Source: Neoceratodus forsteri (Eukaryota; Chordata; Ceratodontiformes; Ceratodontidae). From it: DNA of 64,000 bases. The notes below the pieces were generated by a model. The model had not been told where the DNA came from, did not search any database, and worked only from the letters and a program-made list of their open reading frames with translations. Position 1 is the first letter of the stretch. Each line of letters opens with the position of its first letter. The stretch covers positions 1,557,474,501-1,557,538,500 of the forward strand of contig CM057455.1 in assembly GCA_016271365.2 (NCBI GenBank), in the 5' to 3' direction. Position numbers and translations under genes: made by a program. Positions 10,441-20,550 of this stretch are shown one piece after another.

Positions 10441-11553
10441 TGACCACTGATGAAGCTTAGACTAAGTGCACAACCTGACTAGTGGTGCAGACCCCTTGTT
10501 GGCACAGTTAAGGAGACCAGAATTTTTTCCCCACACAAATATTTTTTTGCTCCCTGAATCAGGGACAAGTGACCACTGACGAAGCTTAGACTAAGTGCAC
10601 AACCTGACTAGTGGTGCAGACCCCCTGTTGGCACAGTTAAGGAGACCAGAATTTTTTCACACAAATATTTTTTTGCTCCCTGAATCAGGGACAAGTGACC
10701 ACTGACGAAGCTTAGACTAAGTGCACAACCTGACTAGTGGTGCAGACCCCCTGTTGGCACAGTTAAGGAGACCAGAATTTTTTCCCACACAAATATTTTT
10801 TTGCTCCCTGAATCAGGGACAAGTGACCACTGACGAAGCTTAGACTAAGTGCACAACCTGACTAGTGGTGCAGACCCCCTGTTGGCACAGTTAAGGAGAC
10901 CAGAATTTTTTTTCCCCCACACAAATATTTTTTTGCTCCCTGAATCAGGGACAAGTGACCACTGATGAAGCTTAGACTAAGTGCACAACCTGACTAGTGG
11001 TGCAGACCCCCTATTGGCACAGTTAAGGAGACCAGAATTTTTTTTCCCCCACACAAATATTTTTTTGCTCCCTGAATCAGGGACAAGTGACCACTGACGA
11101 AGCTTAGACTAAGTGTACAACCTGACTAGTGGTGCAGACCCCCTGTTGGCACAGTTAAGGAGACCAGAAATTTTTCCCCACACAAATATTTTTTTGCTCC
11201 CTGAATCAGGGACAAGTGACCACTGATGAAGCTTAGACTAATGCACAACCTGACTAGTGGTGCAGACCCCTGTTGGCACAGTTAAGGAGACCAGAATTTT
11301 TTCCCCACACAATATATTTTTGCTCCCTGAATCAGGGACAAGTGAGTACTGACGAAGCTTAGACTAAGTGCACAACCTGACTAGTGGTGCAGACCCCCTG
11401 TTGGCACAGTTAAGGAGACCAGAATTTTTTTTCCCCCACACAAATATTTTTTTGCTCCCTGAATCAGGGACAAGTGACCACTGACGAAGCTTAGACTAAG
11501 TGCACAACCTGACTAGTGGTGCAGACCCACAGACCCCCCACACAAATATTTTT
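10400..11553. repeat. Tandem array, nine copies of a ~130-bp unit inside the hAT element
   Basis: The unit begins CACACAAATATTTTTTTGCT, includes the palindromic CTCCCTGAATCAGGGAC, and ends GGCACAGTTAAGGAGACCAG. Starts are near 10408, 10538, 10666, 10794, 10924, 11057, 11187, 11314 and 11447, with a final fragment at 11546. Copies differ by only a few bases and small indels in the T and C runs, so the array is young or homogenised. It lies immediately upstream of the transposase frame, and the first codons of that frame run into the first unit. Confidence 0.93.
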
Positions 11554-12297
11554 TTGCTGGCTACAAAACAAATTTCTGATGGAGGGCTGTAAAGTGCACC
11601 AAAACACTTCTCTAAGAGTCATTGACTCAAATCAGCTGCTGCTCTGTGAAGTCCACACAATGATCTTTCCCTCCCCTGCCCACCTCACTCAGCCAACTTC
11701 AAAGTAGTAAATTAATAGATAGTTTTCACTGTGATCAACACTGCTAGACTTCAATACAGATTTGTTTTTTTTTCTGGGGGGGGATTAGCTGCCTGCTGTC
11801 ACATCAGTAATACTATAGCCCCGACTTCCACATGCTGAAAACGATCATCTCTTTAGAAGACTCACAGTCACACTGGCAAAAACCCTCGAGTGGCAGCAGA
11901 CTACTTTAGTGGGACTTACCCCTAAGTGTTGTAGCTGCTCCACTATAGGGTGTCTTAGCTGTCACTCTCCTGCTTCCTCCATGATTCGTTCCACAATTTG
12001 GCGCCTTGCATGGTCTGCTGACTGCTAGACCAACAACCCCGTGATCACCGACTGTGTAACTTTCTGACTGCGGTTGCATGCCTCCGTGACCGCTCGAATC
12101 TGCTGCCTGCATGCGTGCTCCTAACGTGCACACTCCTAGTGTGCGATCGCGAACCACGAACATTTAAAGGGACAGTAGCGCTAAGCGCTACTAGGGCAGC
12201 ACAAAGCAGGAAAGAGTGGCGGCAATACAAAATGAGAGGCGGGCATTCAAGATAGCATGGAGGCCCGCCTCTCATTTTTAATGAATGGGGATCACTG
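11554..12297. other. hAT 5' subterminal segment
   Basis: This is unique sequence between the tandem array and the hAT terminus. It holds no convincing reading frame. A GC-rich portion at 11930-12250 contains AGCGCTACTGTCCC-like and GGCGGGC motifs, including the short hairpin AGCGCTAAGCGCT (12177-12189). It presumably carried the promoter and 5' leader of the minus-strand transposase. Confidence 0.45.
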
Positions 12298-12672
12298 TAG
12301 TAGTAATAAAAACTTTTATTTTTATACAGGGTAATGTCATTTAGGTAAAAGAACCCAGCTTACAAGGCAGTCCTGTTAGCATTTAACAAAAATCACACAC
12401 AAATTACACACAGCAAACAAAAACAAACAAATATACATACCCGAAAATTAACAATGCATATCACTAAAACACCAAATATACATAAAAACAAAATCAAGAC
12501 AACAATCCACAAATTTTGTATGTTTCATTTAAATATTAAATTGTATCCATCTAACTACATGTACATCTAAATTAATTTATTTAATTTATCCCCTGAATAA
12601 ATATTCCTAATGTAGGTGAGGTGTGAATTATATATGGCAAATTATTCCAATGTTTGGACGCCTGGTAATTTA
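12298..12672 (-). mobile_element. LINE 3' fragment split by the hAT insertion
   Basis: On the minus strand the sequence ends with a stretch encoding a LINE C-terminus-like peptide (LPYIIHTSPTLGIFIQG), an AT-rich UTR, and TACCCTGTATAAAAATAAAAG followed by a (TAC)n tail. The rest of that tail is at 7863-7877, left of the hAT element. The fragment itself sits in foldback core P0 between ACTTTTG (ends about 7862) and TGGCTATAACC (about 12677). The clade is not clear; CR1, L2 or Rex1 would fit. Confidence 0.55.
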
Positions 12673-12751
12673 ATGTTCATGTGGCTATAACCCTAATTAG
12701 AGCAGTTTTTTGCAATTTATTTTCTTACTTTTTGAGATATAGAGAATAATG

Positions 12752-12898
12752 GATTGGCAAGTGTGTGTTATGAATATTTTTTTCACACCCAAGGTGTGTG
12801 ATGACTCATAAACATCAAGAGCGAAGCTCGAGAGGTTTATGTAGTCATCACACACTGAGGGTGTGAAAAAATTATTCATAGGCACACATTTGCCAATC
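12752..12898. mobile_element. Short hairpin MITE
   Basis: This is a near-perfect 147-bp palindrome. The ends are GATTGGCAAGTGTG and its complement CACATTTGCCAATC. The arms contain TTTTTTCACACCC and TGATGACTCATAAACATC, and the centre is GAGCGAAGCTCG. There is no coding capacity. No clear target duplication is visible, so the superfamily is open. It interrupts the modular repeat unit that resumes at 13361. Confidence 0.75.
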
Positions 12899-13360
12899 TT
12901 TTTTTTTTTTATAATTGCTGGTGCTTTTTACTGCAGCACTGCATGAACGAGCAGTCAGTCAGTCGCAGTCTGTTCCCAATGTGACCAACTGCCGAAGCAC
13001 TGCCCTAAGCGCAAGTACTGCAGGATCAACCAGATAGTGTATGGGGTTATTTTTTTGGTTCCAAAGGCAGGATCAACCACATAAATATATTTAAATAGAG
13101 ATACATTACTTGCGTGAGGGCTAGGAAGCAGATAGTCAGCATGGGTGCTTCAGTCCAATCAAAATGGAGCCACCATATTGAAATTGTTGAGCATCCTGCC
13201 CACTGACAAACTAAGGGCCAATAAGGTGGTGTGCTAGGTTTGAGAGACGAGAAATGCAGGTGAAGTGAACAGATTTTTAAAGCAAAATACCGTAATAAAT
13301 CATTTTCGGGTTATTACGACGTTTTGCAGAACTTGAAAACAGGTTGATAAAGGGGGTCAT
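12899..13360. other. Unassigned noncoding segment
   Basis: No reading frame or known repeat is recognised. The segment separates the hairpin MITE from the resumption of the modular unit, so it is probably another insertion. A short motif, CAGGATCAACCA, occurs twice (13020 and 13068). Confidence 0.4.
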
Positions 13361-14155
13361 CAGTAATTATAGTATAATTGTATCCTTATTTGCCTGTGGG
13401 AGCACAGAGCCCTCTAGGCCCTGTGCGCCCATCCCTCCATAGACGTATATATGTATGTAGCTGTGGAAGCAAAGGCCCTATGGGCCCTGCACTTCCATTT
13501 CTAGGACAACAGTGACCAAATTATAAGGAAAGCCATCTTATTACCCAACCTCATGTACTCAGTACAGAAAGTTTTCGAATCCCCACCAAATGTAATTCTG
13601 CACAACTGCAATGCCATTCTGCACCACAGGTATGAAAACACATTTTGTTCAGAATTTCAAAAATGACAGCTGTGACATACATGATGTAGGGTAATAAGAA
13701 GTATATGTTGAAAATCTGGGGTCAAAATATTGAACATTTCCAAAGTTATGAGTGTGCATAGCAAAACTGCAATGAATGGTCATAACTTTGGCATTTTTGA
13801 CCCCAGATTTTCAACTTTATGACCCCACCTCATTAACAATAGGAGATTAAGTTCGTTGAAATCCCACCCAACGGGTGAATTCCCATGCGAGTGTGAAATT
13901 ACCTTTTGGTGGGAGTTGTGTAATGACAGTCATGTCGTTCTTGAGGTGGGGTCCCCAAATGGCTTCGTTGCTGAAAATTTGGGGTCAAAATATAAAAAAA
14001 TGGCAAAATTATGCATAAAAGTTGAAAGCCCCATTAAAATACATTGAACCACATTTACCTTAGTTTCTCATATTGCATTCACCAGTTCCAGCAGCAAGAC
14101 ATGTCTTCTATCGAAGGAGAGTGGATTTTGAACCTGGGACCTGTTCAGGTGAGTG
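13361..14155. repeat. Modular repeat family, unit with tRNA-like end
   Basis: The GGGCCC-type module opens the block (13390-13500). A hairpin follows: GGGGTCAAAATATTGAAC (13720) pairs with TTTTTGACCCCAG (13792-13808), with GTTATGAGTG and TCATAACTTT between. It ends with a tRNA-like piece on the minus strand, whose B-box-like GGTTCAAAATCC is read from about 14126-14137. A closely parallel block is at 26820-27440, including ACCTTTTGG and GCAGCAAGA. Confidence 0.6.
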
Positions 14156-14279
14156 TGGGTGTGTGGGTATGTACTGGGGTGTGGTGGGTGCTGAGTGGGA
14201 GGTAGGGTTGGGGGGGCTGATCAGCGAGGGACCATTTTCTTTTTTTACTGGTTGAAAAAAAATGAGGGACCATTTTCTA

Positions 14280-14640
14280 CATTTTAGGTTCTGGCTGCAA
14301 GGGGAGGCTGGGGGTGCAATTAGACGCCAGGGATCAATAAAACAATAAGGAGGATGGCAACTGGAGGGTGGGGGTGCCACTAGACACCATTGATCACCAA
14401 AATATAAGACAGATGGTGATCGGAGTGAAGGGGGGATGCCACTAGACACCAGGGATAAACAAAACAATAAGGGGGACAGTGATCGGAGGGTGGGGGTGCC
14501 ACCAGACACCAGGGATCAACATAAAAATAAGGGGGGCCAGCGATTGGAGGGTGGAGGGGTGCCACTAGATACCAGGGATCAACAAAAAAATAATTTGAGG
14601 GTGATTGGAGGGTGCCACTAGACTCCAGAGAGGACAGGCA
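14280..14640. repeat. Minisatellite, five units of about 70-75 bp
   Basis: The unit carries GGGGGTGCCACTAGACACCA, GGGATCAACAAAACAATAA and TGATCGGAGGG. Starts recur near 14310, 14365, 14440, 14497 and 14560. The copies are diverged by substitutions and small indels. The purine-rich strand is the plus strand. No protein is implied. Confidence 0.8.
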
Positions 14641-15439
14641 GTGGAGTTGAGTGGGGTGGGCAGCAAACACAAGGAAAACAGCAGCTTACATCTCACACTG
14701 CAGCCGGCAGCAGGATTTCAGCTGCAGCTGCAGAATTCAAGAAATTCCTGGTGTTGTCATGCAGAGAATGCTGGGGAAGCACTCTTCTCATTAAGCTGCA
14801 CACCCTGGATTTTGGGTGCCCAGAAAAGGCATTTGCGGTCATAATTAAAAAAACAACCTTCAGAATCTAGCTAAACATGTCCAGTTTAGCTAGGTTCTGA
14901 TGTTTGTTTTTTGAAATCAATTTATTTTTATGTCTTTTCCACAATTGTTAGTTCATGGAAAAAGTAGCAAGATGGTGGTGGGCATAGCACAAAAAATGTT
15001 TGGTGCACTGCCAATCAAGTGGCATTAAAACAAAAACAAGCAATTTGCAGCATCAAATTTTTACTTTCGCCACAGAACATTATCTCAAAACCACTACTTT
15101 GCATGCACATGTTGGAAAACACAAAATGTAAAAGCCTTATAACTTGGGAACCCTTAAATATTTTTTCACCAGACCTGTCAAAGGCACTACCTTGGGACAT
15201 GACACATGTCCCCTGCAAATGTGGGGCAAGAATTATTTTCCATGTAGGCTGTAGCCGAGAGCATAAAAAAAAAAAATGCTAAGTGTGGGGAAAAAAATTA
15301 GACGTACAAAAAATAACACATCTGGTTCTCAGAAACTGCACAAGCTGCGACCACAAAAAAATCCACACATCAAGACCCTGCCTCCTAGAAGAAACATATA
15401 AAATTGCAGCTCATTTCGTCAAAGAGAACCAAAGATTTT
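14641..15439. other. Noncoding segment with a diverged modular piece
   Basis: Most of this stretch holds nothing recognisable. At 15155-15225, TTTTTTCACCAGACCTGTCAAAGG and CCCCTGCAAATG resemble the ~75-bp module of the neighbouring repeat family in orientation A, suggesting a degenerate unit. Confidence 0.4.
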
Positions 15440-16140
15440 AATGTACAAAGTTAGGGGTTTAACACTACTCCACCCTAGCTACAGTATAGGGGCATGGTCA
15501 CGCCTCTATATTAGGGTTCAGTCTTCATTTCTATGTTTAACTGAAAATATTCAGTTTAATACCTTTGCAACCATCAAGCAATTCACATGAAAGTTTGCAA
15601 GCACCATCAGGGACTAAAGATCTCTTGATGTGGCAAGTTTCATTCTAGTCAGATATGTGGGGTGCGGAGATGTGGATTGTCAAAAAATGTGAAAATTACT
15701 ACTTCGGTGAAATTCTTTATCATGCCGCTATGCAAAAATCGTGTGGAATTTTGGTCTGAAGTGTTTAGGGTATTTTGGTCGTGAGACAGAGATGTGCCTT
15801 TTGAATGTTTGGTGAAAAAATATTAATCTGTTCCAAAGTTATTACATTATTTCCTATGGCACCAGTCAGATGTCCTGCTCGAAAAAGGATTCTTTATAGC
15901 AAATGAAGAATTCTTTTTCGCAAATGCAGGATCTTTTGCCACAAATGCAGAATCTTTTTTCATGCTGCTGCCATCTTGTTTTCAGTTAGCAAGGGAAACA
16001 AAATTAAGTTGCTAAAAAAATAGAGGGCTTTAGTAAACACCAAAAGTTGTGTTGACCTAATTGGGGGCCTGTCCAATCAGATTCTGGGGTCAGTTTTATG
16101 TTAAGTTGTTCAGAAATTCATAGGTTTCATAAATTTCAGA
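15440..16140 (-). repeat. Modular repeat family, inverted unit, distal part
   Basis: This is the reverse-complement counterpart of 21400-21960. It contains TTTCTATGTTTAAC (15528), ATCTCTTGATGTGGCAAGTTTC (15619), one ~75-bp module (15750-15830, with ATGTGCCTTTTGAATGTTTGG), the ~21-bp tandem counterpart (15876-15960) and CCATCTTGTTTTCAGTTAGC (15971). It is cut at about 16140 by the CR1 insertion, and the unit continues at 18405. Confidence 0.72.
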
Positions 16141-16172
16141 GCTTTTAAGACATAGTCCATATGCTCGCCTTA

Positions 16173-18321
16173 TTCTTAAGAATATCCCCCTATTCCATTT
16201 TTTATTAAGTAACTATCCAGTTTACTCTTAAAAATTTCCATATCCGCACTATCAACTATTTCTGCTGGTAGTCTGTTCCAGATCCTTGGTGCTCTAACTG
16301 TTAGCCAGTACTTTCTTTTATTTGTTTTAAATCTCTCCATTTTTATCTGTAATGTGTGTGCCCTGGTGTTATGATTATGAACCATAACATCCAGGGCAAG
16401 CTGATCCATTAATACTGGGTCATTCAGGACCCTATATATCATACACATGTCCCCTCTCAATCTTCTAAACTCCAATGAGTATAATCCTAATGATACTAGT
16501 CTTTGATCATAATCCATCCCCTGTACCTCTTTTATTCAGCAGGTGGCTCGTCTCTGTACCCTCTCTATCGATGCAATGTCCCCTACCTTATATGGTGACC
16601 ACAACTGTGAACAGTATTCCAAATGGGGCTATACCAAAGATGTATACAGTGGCAACAGCACACCCTTGTCTCTACTCTTTATATGTTTGTTGATACAATA
16701 TTGAATACTACCAGCTTTTTTAATAATTTGATTATAATGGGGTGTAAAGTTTAATTTATTACCAATCCTTACCCCCAAGTCGCTTTCCTCAGAGGTCTCT
16801 TTAAGATCTCTACCTCCCATTTTGTAATTCTGCATTATATTGTTCTTACCCAAATAAATCACTCTGCACTTATCCACATTATACGACGAACCGTGACTGT
16901 CTGCCCAAATTTCTAATTCGCTTAGGGCTGTCTGTAATAATTCCTCATCTTTATTCATGTTAACCACCCTTCCTATTCTGGTATCATCTGCGAATTTTGA
17001 ACACCAGATATCCGGGTGGCTCTCATTGTTCCTATATAGGCATTGAACAGGCAGGGACCCAACACGAACCCTGTGGGACTCACTAGTTACCTCTGCCAAT
17101 TAGAGAGTTCTCTTTTTATACCTCTCTGTGACCTATCCATCAACCAAGATTTTATCCAACAAACAACACTTTGTTTGACTTCCATATTTACTAGAGTTTC
17201 CAGTATTTTAACATGAGGTACCTTGTCGAATGCCTTGGCAAAGTCCAGGAATACCACATCCACTGCATCACCCTGTCCAATGCCTGATTTACTTTACCAT
17301 AAAATTCTAACAAGTTGGTCTGGCTTGACCTTCCCTTAACAAATCCATGTTGTGTACTGTCAACCATTCATGTTCTATATTGGTATTCTAAAATGAAGTC
17401 TTTGATGAATCCCTCTAGCATTTTTCCAAGAATCAAGGTCAGGCTCACAGGCCTATAATTTTTAACTTCTTGTTTAGAACCTTTTTTGTGGATAGGTATC
17501 ACATCTGCCTGTCTCCAATCATCCGGGACCTCCCCATCTCTTAGTGATTTTTGAAATATTATAGTTACTGGGCCTGCTAATTGTTCAGCCAGATCTTTAA
17601 GCACTCTAGGGTGTAACCCATCTGGGCCCTGCGCCTTATTTTGGTCCAGTTTTTGAAGTCGTAATAAGACTTCCTGCCTATCTATAATTATACCTTAGTC
17701 ATCGCTAGGTATTCCACAATTTATCCCCACTAATGGTTCTCCCTTATTAAAAACGGAAGCAAAATATTTGTTACTTAATTCAGCCATACCAAAATTATCA
17801 GTAACTAGTTTCCCTTCAGTATCCATCATAGGGCCTAGCTTTTTTGATTCTCACTTCTTATTATTAATGTACTGATAAAAGGATTTGTAGTTGTCCTTTA
17901 CCCTTGTAACCAATGTAACTTCAAATTTGTCCTTTGCTTCCTTAATGCTTTTTTTGGTGGTTTTTAAACACCTTTTGTAATTTGCCCAACTGTCATCATC
18001 GCCTTTTACTTTGGCTTTCCTAAAAGCTTTATTTTTTTCCTTAATTTGTTGCTTTATTATTCCTGTCATCCAGGGGGGAAGATTATTTTGAACTGGTTTA
18101 TATTTATTATTCATAGGTACAAACGTATGGATCAGACCCACAATTTTATTTTTAAAGATATTCCACATATTACCTAATGATGCATCCTTAAACTCTGCCA
18201 CCCAACTCCAGTTTGACAATTCTCTCTGCATGCCCTTTTTATCGGCCCTATTATAATTATACACTATAGTAGCCCCCCCCCCATTCTGGTTTATTGTCCC
18301 AATGTAATCAAATTTAACCAT
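16173..18321 (-). pseudogene. CR1 LINE ORF2 pseudogene (linker, RT, C-terminus)
   Basis: From the 5' side: the segment between endonuclease and RT (18321-17851, NLPPWMTGIIKQQIKEKNKA); RT fingers (17604-17368, DDWRQADVIPIHKKGS and NYRPVSLT); palm with FADDTRIGRVV (about 16990), the CR1-like LSELEIWADSHG, CRVIYLG and SDLGVRIGNKLNF; and the C-terminal block LEFRRLRGDMCMIYRVLND with RAPRIWNRLPAEIVDSAD, ending at 16176. Breaks lie at about 17850, 17650, 17365, 17100 and 16550. The endonuclease is absent. The combination of GEVPDDWR, KWAD-like and DLGV motifs is typical of CR1. Confidence 0.8.
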
Positions 18322-18404
18322 TAAGTGGCCATTAATGGTTAAATTTGATTACATTGGGACAGTAAACCAGAATGGGGGAGCTACTATAGTGTATAATTAT
18401 AATA
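18250..18404. repeat. Perfect-looking 75-bp inverted duplication at the LINE 5' end
   Basis: Arm 18250-18324 is the reverse complement of 18332-18404 with a 7-base spacer (GTGGCCA). The only clear differences are in the C run and one or two bases. It duplicates the first bases of the truncated LINE in reverse, the outcome expected when second-strand synthesis or twin priming folds back on the cDNA. Confidence 0.85.
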
Positions 18405-19320
18405 TGAAATGTGCTGGGGTTTTTTCAGACACAGAAATCCTTTTTTGCAAACCACAGAAAAATAGTATCTTTTTCCGCAGTATGCAATAAAGGATTTTCT
18501 TTTGCTGCAAGTTGTGAAAAAACAATTTGCAAAACAGGATTTTTAGGACAGCTGTTTGTCACTTCACAGTCACAAAACTGCTTGTTCTTTTGGTCTGAAA
18601 TTTTCGGGGTACAAAGGGCTTGCCCTACAGATGTGCCTTTAGCTGGTTTGGTGAAAATATATTACTTTGCTCTGGAGTTCTACAGGGTTACATTTTGCTT
18701 AGTTTACCATAGGATAACATTGTAATTGGAGGTGTACAGAGTTGTTTCTTTGTCACTCTGCTGTGAAGAAATAGTTTGCAATTTTCTTCTGAAATTTCCA
18801 AGGTACAGACAGCTTGCCCCACAAACGTGCCTTTTGTTGGTTTTGTGAAAATATATTAAAATTTGGTGTCACATTACACAGGTTTCACATTTTCCTGTGT
18901 TTTCTATAGAAGATCATTGCAGTGTCAGGTGTTTCTTTCGGTTTGCACACTACAGCATTGGAGCACATTGCCCTACACTATCTTAACAATTTAAGCAGGC
19001 CCCACATGGAAATAGGGATGCAAATACAGCATCTCAAATATTATGGATGGATGGCACTGTGCATTCCCAAATGCAAATATGAATACCATTATGACATGCT
19101 GCTGGGAGCACAGGCCTTATCCATGCATGGCAGCGCAGGGCCCAGAGGGCCTTACACTTCTTTATGTAAATATGCGGAGGATTATGGAGTGAACTTCTAC
19201 AGGGAGATAAGGATACACTTATAATCTCTCAAAAATTGTAGATGGCTCCCAAAAACAAAAAAGCCTATGATTATACTTTCTCAGAAAGTAAAGGAAATTC
19301 ACTTCAAAAAACTTTGTTAA
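18405..19320 (-). repeat. Modular repeat family, inverted unit, proximal part
   Basis: Two ~75-bp modules are present on the minus strand (18595-18665 and 18785-18860, with GATGTGCCTTT and GGTTTGGTGAAAATATATTA). The GGGCCC module is at 19090-19160, and CTCAGAAAGTAAAGGAAATTC leads into foldback core P1 at 19320. It is the mirror image of 20551-21300. Confidence 0.75.
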
Positions 19321-20145
19321 TGCACCTTTAGGGTTCCAGCGATAAAAGTTGGGAAATGTAGTCTTAGGGTTTCCAACCGTAACACCCCACCCCCACCATG
19401 GCTTTCCAACTCTAACACCCCCACACTCACCCTGCATTGTGGAACAGGTGTGGGGAGTGTGCCTTGGGGTTGTGAACCCTATTGCTCACCCCATTCTCCT
19501 GTACTGTACCCATCTCAGCTTACTTATTCGTGGAATGGGGTCAGGGGTGTAGCCAGGGATTTCACATCTGCACACCAAGTGGACTTGCTGCTACCACTCC
19601 CTCCCTTGTTAGGGTGAGCTACCCCCCCCACAGTGTGGCCATGCATGGGTAAATACAAATGCCATGCATTGTTCCCTAAGACACCCACATACCAGCCCAG
19701 AGCCTGTAAAGTTGTATTGTCCTTGGGATGCAAAGCAGTATTAGTGACCAGTTCTTCTAGTTTTGACTCCTATGACTAAAATTACAGAAAGGTTCAGTAT
19801 TTTCTTTGTTAGTTTTCATGGAAAAAGGAAGCAGTTCAGAGCCTTTTTGCTACCCCCCTTAAATAAAATTGCACATCATGGAGTGCTTGGAGTATGCCTG
19901 CCTACACCCATGAATGGGGTGAGCATTAGGGTTCACAACCCCAAGGCACACCACCCATACCTGTTCCTGCATGCAGGGTGGAGTGTTAGGGTTGGAAAGT
20001 CAGGGTGGGGGTGGGATGTTAGGGGTGGAAACCCAGGATGAAGGTGGGATGTTAGGGTTGGAAACCCAGGGTGGAGTTGGGGGGGTTGGAAATCCTAAGA
20101 CCGCATTTCCCAACCTTTGTCACTGGAACCTTAATGGTGCATTAA
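19320..20145. repeat. Foldback core P1 (interrupted by a hAT MITE)
   Basis: The left arm 19320-19533 and right arm 19913-20145 are imperfect reverse complements (CCTTTAGGGTTCC with GGAACCTTAATGG; GTGTGCCTTGGGG with CCCCAAGGCACAC). The right arm carries three tandem variants of GGAAACCCAGGGTGGAG-like units (19985-20085). The loop sequence TACTGTACCCATCTCAGCTT (19504) is the reverse complement of the loop in cores P0 and P2. A MITE at 19542-19912 lies just right of the loop. Confidence 0.78.
19542..19912. mobile_element. hAT-type MITE with 8-bp target duplication
   Basis: The left end is CAGGGGTGTAGCCAGG, and the right end on the minus strand is CATGGGTGTAGGCAGG. AATGGGGT flanks both sides (19534-19541 and 19913-19920), a perfect 8-bp duplication. 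The element is 371 bp and noncoding. The CAGGGGTGTAGCC-type end is typical of hAT elements. It dates after formation of foldback core P1. Confidence 0.85.
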
Positions 20146-20179
20146 AGAATTTTTTTGCAGAGAATATATATACATAATA

Positions 20180-20550
20180 TTCATTGCAAAAAAAAAATCA
20201 GTTAATGCATCAGTTAGGGTTGATATTACAGCAACAAAAGTATGGAAATTTGTTGTTAGGGTTACCAACCCTACCACCCCCCAACCCTCCACACACCAAC
20301 AGGCATCAGGGTGTGCCTTGGGGTCGTTGGACCTAACTCTCACCCCATTCCATGTGTGAGGAAGCTGAGATGGCACAGTATAGGAAAATGGGGTGAGAGT
20401 TGGATCTGATGACCTCAAGGCACACCCGATGCCTGTTGGCATGTAGAGGGTGGGATGGTAGGGTTGGTAACCCTAACACCAAATTTCCATACTTTTGTTG
20501 CTGTAATATCAACCCTAACTGATGCATTAATAGAGTTTTTTGCAATTAAT
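20180..20550. repeat. Foldback core P2, intact palindrome
   Basis: This is the cleanest copy of the core. TTGCAAAAAAAAAATCAGTT and ATGCATCAGTTAGGGTTGAT at the left pair with ATCAACCCTAACTGATGCAT and AGTTTTTTGCAA at the right (20511-20545). Inner arms include ACACACCAACAGGCATC and GATGCCTGTTGGCATGT, and CTCACCCCATT and AATGGGGTGAG. The loop (about 20355-20390) contains GGAAGCTGAGATGGCACAGT and is not self-complementary. Confidence 0.85.

Larger units (their letters stand above)
7878..12297 (-). mobile_element. hAT DNA transposon, about 4.4 kb, with 8-bp target duplication
   Basis: The ends are inverted: the left begins CAGTGTTCCACATT, and the right end reads CAGTGATCCCCATT on the minus strand (12 of 14 match). 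TAGTAGTA directly precedes the left end (7870-7877) and follows the right end (12298-12305), a perfect 8-bp duplication as expected for hAT. Inside, on the minus strand, lies a hAT transposase pseudogene (about 10440-8170). An array of ~130-bp tandem repeats (10400-11553) lies upstream of it, and a unique 5' segment follows to the end. The target was the (TAG)n tail of a LINE fragment. Because the target is itself a TAG repeat, the exact duplication could shift by a multiple of three. Confidence 0.9.
16140..18404 (-). mobile_element. CR1-clade LINE, 5'-truncated, with inverted duplication at its 5' end
   Basis: On the minus strand, a truncated ORF2 is followed by a short 3' UTR near 16140. 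The insertion splits the inverted modular unit. Its 5' end (at the right) carries a 75-bp inverted duplication (18250-18404). The 3' boundary is approximate, since no duplication of the target could be fixed. Confidence 0.78.

Noticed and set aside
10400..11553. Regular repeats looking like a CRISPR array.
   Set aside because: The units are directly adjacent without unique spacers, and the context is a eukaryotic hAT element.
20210..20520. Repeated TTAGGG/CCCTAA motifs in the foldback cores suggesting interstitial telomere repeats.
   Set aside because: The motif occurs singly within longer specific words (GTTAGGGTTGG), not in tandem hexamer arrays; it is part of the core consensus.
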